Position numbers and translations under genes: made by a program
Notes under the pieces: model-generated
Seen by the model: the letters and a program-made list of their open reading frames with translations, nothing else
Database searches by the model: none
Told to the model about the DNA's origin: nothing
Shown: piece by piece, positions 1 to 56,676 of the stretch
How the letters are laid out: every line of letters begins with the position of its first letter
How positions within the stretch are numbered: position 1 is the first letter of the stretch
Source of the DNA: Panulirus ornatus
Lineage: Eukaryota > Arthropoda > Malacostraca > Decapoda > Palinuridae
Direction: 5' to 3'
DNA length: 64,000 nucleotides
Assembly: GCF_036320965.1 (NCBI RefSeq)
Contig: NC_092264.1
Location: forward strand, 16,101,775-16,165,774

Positions 1-747
1 TTTGCTTTGTCGCTGTCTCCCGCGCCTGCGAGGTAGCGCTAGGAAACAGACGAAAGAAATGGCCCAACACACCCCCACACACATGCACACACACACACGT
101 CCACACACGCAAACATACACACCCACACATCCCAACGTACATACATATATACACACACAGACACACACATATACACACAATTCACACTGTCTGCCCCTAC
201 GCACCCCCATCGCCACCCCGTCACACACGGAATAACATCCCCCTCCCCCCTCATGTGCGCGAGGCAGCGCCAGGAAAGGACAACAAAGGCCCCATTCGCT
301 CACACTCAATCTCCAGCTATCATGCAATAATGCCCGAAAGCTCAGCTCCCTTTCCACATCCACGCCCCACAGAACTTTCCATGGTTTACCCCAGACGCTT
401 CACATGCCCTGATTCAATCCATTGGCAGCACGTCGACCCCGGTATACCACATCGATCCAATTCACTCTATTCCTTGCCCTCCTTTCACCCTCCTGCATGT
501 TCAGGCCCCGATCACTCAAAATCTTTTTCACTCCATCTTTCCACCTCCAATTTGGTCTCCCACTTCTCCTCGTTCCCTCCACCTCCAACACATATATCCT
601 CTTGGTCAATCTTTCCTCACTCATTCTATCCATGTGCCCAAACCATTTCAAAACACCCTCTTCTGCTCTCTCAACCACGCTATTTTTATTTCCACACATC
701 TCTCTTACCCTTACATTACTTACTCGATCAAACCACCTAACAAACAT
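1..747 (-). mobile_element. RTE-like retrotransposon, 5'-truncated copy with long 3' UTR
   Basis: The minus strand encodes the C-terminal domain of the main RTE family (VRWFDRVSNVRVREMCGN, then GRPNWRWKDGVKKILSDRG), followed by the long 3' UTR, the TG-rich tract and the terminal hairpin CTACCTCGCAGGCGCGGGAG near the window edge. Its 5' end stops abruptly at about 745, where a 16-bp minisatellite begins. The 3' poly-A end lies at or beyond base 1. Confidence 0.9.
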
Positions 748-754
748 GATTCAT

Positions 755-1660
755 ACATCTGTATAACGCATGATCTGTATACCGCATGATCTGTATACCT
801 CATAATCTATATACCGCATGATCTGTATACCTCATGATCTGTATACCTCTTGATCTGTATACCTCATAATCTATATACCGCATGATCTGTATACCTCATG
901 ATCTGTATACCTCTTGATCTGTATACCTCATAATCTATATACCGCATGATCTGTATACCTCATGATCTGTATACCTCTTGATCTGTATACCTCATAATCT
1001 ATATACCGCATGATCTGTATACCTCATGATCTGTATACCTCTTGATCTGTTTACCTCATAATCTATATACCGCATGATCTGTATACCTCATGATCTGTAT
1101 ACCTCTTGATCTGTATACCTCATGATCTATAAACAGCATGATCTGTATACCTCATAATCTATATACTGCATGATCTGTATACCTCATAATCTATATACCG
1201 CATGATCTGTATACCTCATGATCTGTATACCTCTTGATCTGTATACCTCATAATCTATATACCGCATGATCTGTATACCTCATAATCTATATACCGCATG
1301 ATCTGTATACCTCATAATCTATATACCGCATGATCTGTATACCTCATAATCTATATACCGCATAATCTGTATACCTCATGATCTGTATACCTCTTGATCT
1401 GTATACCTCATAATCTATATACCGCATGATCTGTATACCTCATGATCTGTATACCTCTTGATCTGTATACCTCATAATCTATATACCGCATGATCTGTAT
1501 ACCTCATGATCTGTATACCTCTTGATCTGTATACCTCATAATCTATATAGCGCATGATCTGTATACCTCATGATCTGTATACCTCTTGATCTGTATACCG
1601 CATAATCTAATACCTCGTGGTTTGTATGCATCATGATTGGTATACCTCATGATCTGTATA
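755..1660. repeat. 16-bp minisatellite with 64-bp higher-order unit
   Basis: The array has about 56 monomers of GATCTGTATACCTCAT. Variants ..CTCTT and AATCTATATACCGCAT recur in a fixed order, so most of the array is a 4-monomer, 64-bp higher-order repeat. It abuts the truncated 5' end of the RTE at 1-747. Confidence 0.95.
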
Positions 1661-1754
1661 CCAGAGTAACCAAAAGGATTCCCACTAAATTACCAGAAGA
1701 ATGGTCACTCTTGCTGCCCTGTCTTTTAATCTTGTATACATGTAATATATTTTC

Positions 1755-1760
<6 letters not shown>

Positions 1761-1789
<29 letters not shown>
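1761..1789. repeat. (CA)n microsatellite
   Basis: About 14 CA dinucleotides, at the inferred 3' tail of the SINE. Confidence 0.95.
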
Positions 1790-1790
<1 letters not shown>

Positions 1791-1965
1791 ATTCTAAGCC
1801 AGGTATCTATTTATTGCCCATATTCGAGAGGGGGCGGAGGATGAACACTTGGTTTGGGTGTAGCCCGACTGCCATGCCAAGGGCTCGAACCCATGCGGGT
1901 CTGAATCCGGGCTAGCCAATGCTGACTCAGTCAGGAACGCTAATCGTTACACCACAGGGTCCATA
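1790..1965 (-). mobile_element. tRNA-derived SINE (candidate) with (TG)n tail
   Basis: On the minus strand an A-box-like TGGTGTAACGATTAGCGT (about 1955-1938) is followed by a B-box-like GGGTTCGAGCCC (about 1892-1881) at tRNA spacing. About 90 bp of unrelated body follow, then a (TG)n tract (1789-1761 on the + strand) that would be its 3' tail. The tRNA-like part does not fold as an intact tRNA. Confidence 0.6.
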
Positions 1966-2041
1966 GGGATGTTTGTAGATAATGATTCGCCAAAACTAAG
2001 CCTGGCAGGAGATCTTGTTAATGACAGCCCATGTTTGTGAT

Positions 2042-2136
2042 GTCATTACTGGCACAGGTCAGGCGTGTGCTCTCGGTGTGCCATTACTGGCACAGGTCAG
2101 GCGTGTGTTCTCGGTGTGCCATTACTGGCACAGGTC
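2042..2136. repeat. 38-bp tandem repeat, 2.5 copies
   Basis: Three occurrences of CATTACTGGCACAGGTC at 2044, 2082 and 2120; units differ by one or two bases. Confidence 0.9.
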
Positions 2137-2139
2137 GAT

Positions 2140-4034
2140 CAGTGTGTAACTGTAGTGTAGTGAGCTCTTTTAAGGAGATCTTTTGTGTTGTGTAAAATGT
2201 GTGGTAGACATCTGAATTTAGACTATATAGTTTACTTCTAAAAGTTTTCCCATGTCACGCTAATGCAATACAGTAACCACTGCAAATCACATCATTAGAA
2301 AATTGAATAGAATAAGAAATCAAACAATATTGACAATAAAAGTGTTATTCGCATGTGAACTCCTGGTAGACGATATTCCCAAAGCCAAAATAATCAGCCA
2401 AGCAACCTCAGCTAATGAACAGGTCTAGACTTTAATACGAAACTAACCTCCAAATGTGATCATTTTCAAATTACCAGCAATTTGTAACCTTGATTAGTTA
2501 TACCTATATTTATGGTATAAAAGAAAACGTAATTTTATGGGGGAACTGCTAATGTAGGAGCTCAGTGTCACGAAATGAAAAAAAAAATCCCTCTATATAA
2601 AAACTGTTCAAAGTACAAAAGACTAGATTACAATTTACTGATCCCAAAATCTTGAGGTCACAGAATTGTACAATGTGACCAGCTATGTTCACCTGTGTGC
2701 ATGAAAAGATTTTGTAAAGCCTTTTCCAATATTTGAGTAAGCCTCCTTTGATTATAGGAGAAACAAATACTAACTTTAAGTCAACAGCAAAATAGTTAAC
2801 TGTAATAATTTGCCAAGGGTTGTTTTTTGCGAGTACAATTTATGGCTCTTAAGTGTGGTGGTTTCATGCAAAAATTCATTTTCCATGTTGTATAGTTGGT
2901 AAATCTTGGTAAATCTTGCAGTCACTCACATCAGGTTGCTTATTCCGTTTGAGTGAACTCCTTCCAGAAATGAAAGGAAATGAACTGCAAGGCTATTCAT
3001 TTTCAAGAGAAACACCCCTGGCAATGAATCTGGAGGGGTAATCTCATACCTTTTTTTAAGACTGGTTCTCTTTGCATTTATGAAAAACAAGCATCAGGTA
3101 GAGGAAAACAGCAGAGCACCTGAAGGGATTCTGCCAAAATTTTTCCTGCCACATGATGACTGAAGCAGCAGTGTCCACGAGTACTGGGCCATGTACATAA
3201 ACATTTAATATCAGTATAACAGTAAAACTGACCTTTAAGGGGAATCCTCTTCTCTGCCCAGCGGAGCGTTGATTTGACTGCTTAGATGTGTGAGGAAGGT
3301 GAGAGTGTGTGGGAAAGACACCTCACTCTTATGCACTCGAACAGAGAATTACACTCTATCTTATCAACACACTGGAAGACATGCCAACAAATATGTACAT
3401 TCCAGGATCAACTTGTTCCTAACTTTCGAGGTTTTACATTAATTTAGTAACTCGGAGGCTATCTGTTGCACTTCGTCACCTGAAACATATCACACTGACA
3501 TAAGACCTTGTAACAATACGATACAAAAAGCACATACAATCAAGGGTATACTGTATGAATGTGTTGAAATAATTTATGAGTAAAATATTCACTTTCATCA
3601 TATTCGCCTTGGCACTCCCACTACAGCCTATGACCTCACCACTCCCAGTGCAGACCATAATATCAGAATACACTCTTCAGCTTCTGCCCTCCTACTTACT
3701 CTAACCCCTGACACCCCACCTCAGACCACACCATTTGAAGTAAGGGAAATTATAAAAGGAAACATTACGAGGCCAAAAAGATGCCTGTAGTTTTTAATCC
3801 AAAAACACATTCTCTTTTCATCTCGCACATAACCATAATACTTGACAACACTAATCTAAAACGATTGTTTCTTCTTAAATCTAAATTTTTCCATATAAAC
3901 AGCAGTTGGAAGTACACCAAAATGATATATCTCCGATAATGAATCGGTTCCTTGTTACCAACCGAGAGGAGGCTGAACGGTTCCTGGGCCCCCCTTGACA
4001 ACTGCGAGACCTGGATCTTTCTTAGTCCACTTTT
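2140..4034. other. Upstream intergenic DNA, no gene recognised
   Basis: AT-rich single-copy-looking sequence; open frames are short and resemble nothing known. Confidence 0.6.
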
Positions 4035-4900
4035 GCAGCATTCAGGGGTCTTAGATCCAACCTCCTCTCTTTTGAACATTGTCTGTCTACTTCTTTACCT
4101 GATCCTCCTCTTCTCTCTGAAATCCAAACGTTCAATGTTAACTCCTCAGTACCAGATCACCAAGTACAACCTTTTTCCTTAAGAATCATTCGCCTCATGG
4201 ATCTCAAACCACCTAAAAATTCAGTCATATGGTTCAAAAATTCTCTTCTACGACTTTGTTTTCATGCCTCGTATGTTTCCCCCGATGTTCTTCTAGATAT
4301 TGGGTAGAACTCTTTGACTTATTGACTCCCTTCAAAGAGGCACTGTTTCCCTCGCATCCACAAGTCAATTTTTTTCATGTAGGGGATTTCTACGTTCATC
4401 TCAAAGATTTGCCGGCTATACCCGGAATAATCACCGCGATCTCGAGGCTTTTCCTTTTTTTTTCCCCACTTCATACACTTGGGGCATTTAATTAAACACC
4501 CAAATTGGTTTATGATCTCCAAGAATACTACTTTAAGACAGCCGAACTCCTTTTGAACCATCCCGCTTTAGATACACTATGTCCCCTTCGGCCCTTCCGG
4601 TAAGTCGTTATCTCCATCACTTCCAGCTGGGTACGTCCATCCCTATCCCCTCCTCGGAAACTTATTTTGGCCCACTTTTGCGCTACCTACATATTCATAG
4701 GTAATCTCTGCCTATTTTACTTCTCTACAACTTATGATGAACCACATGTCTCTCTTTTCAAACCTTACTTCGTGATGCATATTGTATCCTTTCATGGAAT
4801 TCTGTTTTCCAGTCTATGTCTTCCAAGAAACTGCTCACCTCTGCGTAGTTCCAACGACTGTCTGTCTTTGACTCTGGTTTCCTATTTAATCTTTCCATGT
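4035..4900 (+). mobile_element. Jockey-like non-LTR endonuclease fossil
   Basis: Pieces of a second, non-RTE endonuclease are legible in shifting frames: FRGLRSNLLSFEHCLSTS with an SEIQ relic of the catalytic ETQ, FDLLTPFKEALFPSHPQVN, a VGDF.VH relic of GDFNVHH, NNHRDLEAF, HLIKHPNW, and SLSPSLPAGYV. The order and spacing match the EEP endonuclease of arthropod Jockey/CR1-type elements. No intact frame. Confidence 0.6.
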
Positions 4901-5406
4901 TTTTGATAACCACTTCGTTAGGGTTAATCACTATATAATGACTTTTTCCTAGCGAGGTATCACATTTGATATTTTTTATATTCATGATGTTGTACGTAAA
5001 AGTTAGTTATATAGTCTCGATTGTATATGAGCCACTAAGACTTTGATGTGCTGAGTGACATCCTATTTTCCCATTATATACCGTCAAACTTTGCCTCTGA
5101 CTGTCTTTCAGTGAAGCCAACTATTCCCAGTCCATTTCTCTATACTCAGAATCCCCCACAATTAATAGGACTGTTATGGTTTGCGAACTTTGTAATAGGA
5201 TGGAGATGCCATAATTCAAATTAAAAAATATTCCAAATAAAATCGATTACATGAAATAACATTAGTATGATAATGTATGGCACAGTGTACGATAGTGTGG
5301 CAGGGAGGAGGAGGCTCCTCGCCTTGTTATTTGTAAACAAACAGCTTTGCATGCCTCTCGTACGCAAGTTAAGCCACGACATAGAACATCGTAGAAGACA
5401 TTGATA
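4901..5406. other. Region upstream of RPAP3; promoter not resolvable
   Basis: The sequence just before the ATG includes a GC-richer stretch (GGCAGGGAGGAGGAGGCTCCTCG, about 5299-5322), unlike the surrounding AT-rich DNA. The RPAP3 promoter and 5' UTR are presumably here, but no TATA box or initiator can be defended. Confidence 0.4.
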
Positions 5407-51240
<45,834 letters not shown>

Positions 51241-51890
51241 CAGTGTATCCGGGGTTTCAGGAAGGCCTCAGAAGTATTCCTGTGTATAGAACATGCTGTT
51301 GTTAATCATCCATGTTGTTACACATGTCAGTCAATATGCATATAACTAGGGCATATCACCTTACCTATCTCTATTGTCTTTCACAGCAGTCCTAAAGATT
51401 TTACCTTATCACCATGTTATAATCCTTGTAGATAAACAAAGTCAGATTTATTTAATCTTAAAAGGAAAATTTTTGTGTTTTATTAACTGGAATGTTTAGC
51501 ACTGTTTTGTTATTAATTGGAAAAAGCTTTTGTACTTGTTCATGTATTTAATCCATGCAGAACTTTAACTTTTTTATTATATTTCCCTATGTTTCATATT
51601 AAACAAAGTTCACGACATAAGAAGAATCTGTAGTTGTCATAAGTAATGTACTAAATTCTGCTTGCTTAAAAAGATTTGGGAACCATGAAAAATTTGAGGT
51701 CAGGTGTTCAAATTCAATGTTTTGAAATACAATTTGCCTACTTAAAGTTCACATATTTCTAGTAGTTTTATAAGCATTTTTCCATTTTGAAAATAGAGTA
51801 GTGCAATCAAAATCGCCTCCAAAACTTTTCGGTTATGAATTATTTCAATGCCCTTATGTAATGAATGTAATAAAGATTCAAAGCATGTTG
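51241..51890 (+). other. RPAP3 3' UTR (probable)
   Basis: This is AT-rich non-coding sequence after the RPAP3 stop with no recognisable repeat. The first canonical AATAAA on the sense strand after the stop that I noted is at 51869-51874, with a second at 52146-52151. A 3' UTR of about 0.65 kb is inferred; no transcript is available. Confidence 0.5.
51869..51874 (+). promoter_or_regulatory. Polyadenylation signal AATAAA, RPAP3 (candidate)
   Basis: Canonical hexamer about 630 bases after the RPAP3 stop codon, in sequence free of retroelement copies. A second AATAAA at 52146-52151 is an alternative. Confidence 0.45.
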
Positions 51891-52389
51891 CTGTAGATAT
51901 TTTACATTCATTTCCATTTCCTGTAATTCTGAGATATGATTAGGTGAAAATAATAAGGGTTTCTTCACCACATATGAATGTGAAACAGTTGGAAAATGTT
52001 GAAGGGAAAGCAACTGTGGATAGGTAAATGTAGCTGTAAAGAGAACTATAGTAAGGAGAAATCATAATCATTTCTTCTACTATAGTGCTTCCATTTGTAG
52101 CTAACAGATATTGTAGCTGACAGTTATGTTACTACTACTACCATAAATAAAGTTCTTGTACTTTCTTCCTGACAAGCAGATTACAGATTAATATCATAAG
52201 TTTGAGATAAATTATTGGGATTACCATAGGTACATTTTTTCACCACAGAGGGATGACACGCCATTTATCATCCCCAAACTATTGATAGAGCGTGGAGCCT
52301 TTAATCTCAACTGTGAATTATCTTTGTACATGTACCCACAATGCCAAACATCCATCACCAGAAAGCACTACTTTGTTAACTATAGCAGC

Positions 52390-52725
52390 TGCCTTCAGCA
52401 ATTTCATCTCCATTGCCTATGACTTCCCTTTATAAAGGACTACTCAGAAGTTTAGCATGTTTGTTCTTGCCTGGGTAGGATTAAAGTGCTATGATATGAT
52501 TGTGAGGCTATCTACATTTGAGAAAATTTTCACTCTTTGTAGGTAATGGAAGATCATGTAGGAAGAGATTTAAAAGGATTGGAGAAAGTACTGCTCCCTT
52601 GGGAACTCCTCTGCAAAGCTTAATGGTTTTGGAGGTGAAGCCTTTATAAATGACCCTGGCTTGGCAGCATACAGGAAAGTGTAACTCATATATGTCTTTT
52701 GAGTGCAATTTCAAATGTCTACTGT
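52390..52725 (-). mobile_element. Jockey-like reverse transcriptase fragment
   Basis: The minus strand reads ARVIYKGFTSKTIKLCRGVP then KGAVLSPILLNLFLHDLP, the RT motif B block of Jockey/CR1-type elements. After a frameshift it gives SNVDSLTIISQHFNP-like text (stop in place of Q), a decayed YADD motif C. It lies in the intergenic region between RPAP3 and SPT2. Confidence 0.7.
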
Positions 52726-52965
52726 GATGGTGTTTAGGTTGGGAGGATAGTTGTTTAGTGTTTGTTGAGTCATTCTGGTTTGTGTATGTATTATCAATGT
52801 TGTGTTTGTTGGGGGTGACAGAGGTGGTTTGAATGAGAAAGTACTATTGCTGTTTCAAAGAACTGAATGCTGAGCTCATTAAGTAAGATTGTACAGGGAT
52901 AATCTTTGTTTCTTTGTGTAAGTAGTGAGTTTCTGTGGTTGCCTGGCAGCCCATCATTGTTCTAA

Positions 52966-53286
52966 GTGCTATGTTTATTGTGGTTTTCAGCTTTTTTTAG
53001 TTTTGCTTTTGACAGGGAAAGTGTAGTTTGTGGTGATGCATTAAGAGTTTTGAGGGCATCTAGTTTGTTTGGTGTCTTTGTGTTCATGTGTGGTGTGAGA
53101 AGTGAATCTCATGTATGCCCACAGGAGTTGGAGTTTTGTCAAGTAGGCGTGACTGACTGTTTCATCATTAATCGAAGAGGAGTCAGTTTGCTCAAGGACC
53201 TTGCTCTACAAGAATCCATCATATCCTTGCTCCCAAGTAAGTGGTCCTGGGGTTGTATAAAAATAATATACTTGCCTCTGGAATAA
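52966..53286 (+). other. Exon-like open frame of unknown identity
   Basis: The frame is open for 106 codons. Its second half, ELEFCQVGVTDCFIINRRG, then VSLLKDLALQESIISLLPS, is preceded by atgcccacag and followed by a strong donor (CCCAA|gtaagt, about 53236). I do not recognise the peptide. It lies between two convergent genes, close to a Jockey fragment, so it could be a stray exon, a retroelement piece or chance. Confidence 0.2.
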
Positions 53287-53924
53287 AAATAAATCATTAC
53301 ATCAAACTTAATCCACAGAGTAAGAAAGGCAAATAAAAACTACTGTAACAAGAATGCAGGTAATATTTTTTTAGGTTATTAAGTGTTTTTAAAGAAAAAT
53401 CATAATTGCTTACAATAAGGAGGCAATCACAAACAAAAAGAGGCATATTTTGCCATATGATAAAGTAGAATTTCTTTATGAAACAGGGTTTTCTCTATTA
53501 AATATTAAATATGTGTTCTCCAACAAAACAGCTATCAGCTTGTATGCAAAAGTTATTCCCACACTCAAAGCACACGCCCACGTAAAATCTTTTTGAAACA
53601 TTTTCTCACTGATCATCCATCAGAGTCAACAGAAAATTCAGATGCAGTTACTGATATCACATACATTCTGCATACATGAAAAATTCTGCATTAAGTTTAC
53701 AGTTACCAACACAGTGATATACTTGCTCTTAAACAGTAACTGAATATGGCAGATAAAACAACAATCTACAAAAGTAGAGGAAAACATTAGTGGTAGCAGC
53801 TATGGAGAATTGAAAGGAGAGATAAGCCGCAAAGAAATACAGGTCTGAAAGATGAGAACACTATTGCTTTACATAGGCTGAACCCTATGAGCACTGGAGA
53901 GAGTTGTTAAGTGGATGCTGGAAA

Positions 53925-54085
53925 CACCATTTTACCCCCCAAAAATGTGTGTATCCATGAAGATACAACCCATTCAACCATCATCAAACATATAAGGCTC
54001 ACAGATGTTGGTTCACAGAACTCAATGACAGTGCAAAAACCCACCTAGGCCTGTGAGATCATGGCAGAGAGGTGAAATTGGCTGA
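53925..54085 (+). repeat. Unclassified dispersed repeat X, copy 3
   Basis: ACACCATTTTACCCCCC, TGTGTATCCATGAAGATACA, AAACCCACCTAGGCCTGTGA and AGAGAGGTGAAATTGG align in order with copy 1. Confidence 0.6.
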
Positions 54086-56333
54086 ATCACTATCCTACCC
54101 CATCTACTGACTTGCCACTTCAGAATGTGCCTTGGTTGTGTCGCTATAAGGAATTGTTCTTAAAAAAAGAGTAGACAAGGAGTGGGTATGGAAAATATAT
54201 GGATGCTCAGTAGGTTCTAGTTACAGCAGAATATGTTTATTGTTTTTTTTTAACCTATATTTCTTACCTATGGAATGAGCCCTATGAGCTTCTAAAGTAT
54301 AACCACATATAGGAGGGATTCCAATAAAAAGTTAAGGGGAAAAAAAAGCATGTGCCCTTAATGATATGTGGCTCCTGTTTCAGATCATACTCTTCTGATG
54401 TGCATACCCAAAGCCAGGCAAGGGTCAACCAGGTCTTAATAGAATGCTGAACAAAGATTTATTGAATTCAAAATATCTCTTTTGCTAATCTAAATCAATG
54501 ACAGGCTCCTTAAGAAAGCCAAGGTAAATGCTGCTGTCCTTGCATCATGGACAATAACAGAATTTTGGCTGCAAGAGAACCATCTTCCTGATTCAAATGG
54601 AAATGTATTTTGCAGATAAAGGGCTTGATAGAACAAATAATTGCTCTAAGAAATTTTCTGAGACCAAGAAATTCTCTGACAGTCATAATTGGATGTAAAG
54701 GGGTATGCTCTTCAGTAGAAAATTTTCCAGGATTATGTAAAAATTCATATTCCTAAATTTTCAGTCTCGATTCCAGCAAGAATTTGGTAATGGAATAATC
54801 TTCATCCATGAAAGATTATCTCCAAACTTTAGTTGACTATCGTACCTAAATACCAAGAAATATCATTAACTCTCCCTGATCAGAAACCTACACGGAACAA
54901 AGTTTTCATAAGAAGATATTGTGGAGCCATAATACAGTAAATGTAAGAAAAAGAAGTAGGACCTTAGACAGTTCCTATTATGAGTGAGAGGAAGAAGCTA
55001 TAAGGTTCCTCTATAAATTAAGGATATTGAAAAGCTACTTTACACAGGGTAGAAGCAGTAATGTCTAATACCACAGCCAAAGGCTTCTGTAAAGCACTCT
55101 TATGTGAAGCAAAACTGTTACTGACTTCTCTCGTCATGAAAAAGACTACAAAAATTCTACATAAAATAATTCATTTACAACATATTTGAACACTGGAATA
55201 TTGGGTGGGAATTCAAATCAGTTTGGGAACTAGCTAAAAACATTAGAAGTGAACCTTGCATCATAAAATGACAATTATAGCAGTTTAGACGTTAACATCA
55301 AAAGGCCATGGACCATTCTAAAAAAATGCAAAACATAAGAAAAGTGGCAGTTCGGCTGACCCATCAGCACCATACATATAGTGCCAGCTATTGCCAGCAT
55401 TCTTACCAGCTAAACTTGTACTCAAGAAATAAAAATACTTATGATTTGCATTATAGAAAGGTCATAGATGCAAGACTAATATGACATCTCTGAAGGCAAA
55501 ATCAAGTAACAGCCAGGTGGTCCACTCAAGTGGAAATAAATGGGGTTGGATAGTAAGATGACACAGCCTCTCCTCTAATTGGCGATATCATAAGCCTGGC
55601 TGCTGAGTTCTGTCAATGACCATATTCTAGCCTTTGTTTTAGGACAATCAAAGACGGTGAATCTTTATGGATGCTTCTCAGTTTTGAGGTGAAATGGTGT
55701 TTTAATTTCCCACTGAGCAAGTGCTCTTTGAGCTCTCTCCATTTGTGAAAAATTGAGAAATGCCCTAGTAGAAAGAATGATACAGTATATTCAAATGTCA
55801 GGCAAGAATGACTTAATAAAAAGTATAAGAGTTAAATCCAGTAATCTCACATTGTGCAGTTGCACAGCAATGCTCTTCATTTTAGTCACTGTTCACATAC
55901 TTATTAAAGTATTATTAACAGACAGATACTGTGAAATCATTAGAACAGTAACACTACACTGCAAAGTACAAAACTGACACACATTAAGCAAGTCGTTGGT
56001 ATGGAAAGATTTCATTCGAAGATCCCAGTTAATGCTGGCAAAAGTCTTCATTGTCCACTGTCCTTTATCTCTTCCAAGAAGAAGACATTAATGAAACACA
56101 CCAGTGAGCTTAACCATTCTGCCAAGTTTTCTTGTCGATGTAAGTATATTTTCAGGACATCTTAAATACATTAAAAACAACATGTCAAATGCAGCTGTAT
56201 ACCAAATTACATTAATTCTGAAAATCAAAAAAATCCTCCTATGCAGTGAACTCTAATGATGAAAGTTCTTAGGCCAATTAGGATTTTCCATTTAATTTAT
56301 ATATTCATGATCACATCTATTGTTATGGCCAAC
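54086..56333. other. Intergenic DNA between convergent RPAP3 and SPT2
   Basis: AT-rich with scattered short frames; no gene, RNA or classified element recognised. Confidence 0.55.
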
Positions 56334-56339
56334 TTTATT
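56334..56339 (-). promoter_or_regulatory. Polyadenylation signal AATAAA, SPT2 (candidate)
   Basis: The + strand reads tttatt, giving AATAAA on the minus strand about 160 bases past the SPT2 stop. Placement is plausible; there is no transcript support. Confidence 0.45.
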
Positions 56340-56498
56340 ACATACCAACATAACCACATTTTTCAGCAAATGAGTTGGGCTATGAAACCATTTTCAATGG
56401 CTCTTCAGTTGGTTACTGTACAAACTTGGATTTACATATCTATATATATTTATATCCTTTATACTTTACATATTTTACTATGTGTTAACCACCTCTAC

Positions 56499-56676
56499 TC
56501 ATCTTTTAGCTTTCTTCATCTGCTTCAGTCTCATCATCTTCAGTTTCTTCTCCTCCTCTTCCCTTCGCATATCTTCAAGGTCTTCTTTTAGGCCAATTTT
56601 AGCTGAAATCTTTTCTTCTTTTTCCATTTGGGAGTATGATGCTTCCATATCATTACAGTCATCATCATCAACATCT
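56499..56676 (-). CDS. SPTY2D1: SPT2 terminal coding exon
   Basis: The acceptor is catttattgcag|AGATGT. The first base completes the Gln codon, then DVDDDDCNDMEASYSQ and a highly charged helix ending KQMKKAKR and TGA. It aligns with the C-terminal histone-binding helices of human SPTY2D1 (MESSW....LGMQEDLEEMRREEEE). Confidence 0.93.

Noticed and set aside
755..1660. Regular array with near-palindromic repeats considered as a CRISPR array
   Set aside because: There are no unique spacers; units are contiguous 16-bp monomers in a eukaryotic genome, so it is a minisatellite.
1880..1961. Intact tRNA gene on the minus strand
   Set aside because: A- and B-box-like motifs are present, but the acceptor and anticodon stems do not pair; it fits a SINE head better.
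3476..4182. Several overlapping short frames suggesting a small gene upstream of RPAP3
   Set aside because: No splice-compatible partner or family similarity; the right part is better explained by the Jockey-like endonuclease fossil.
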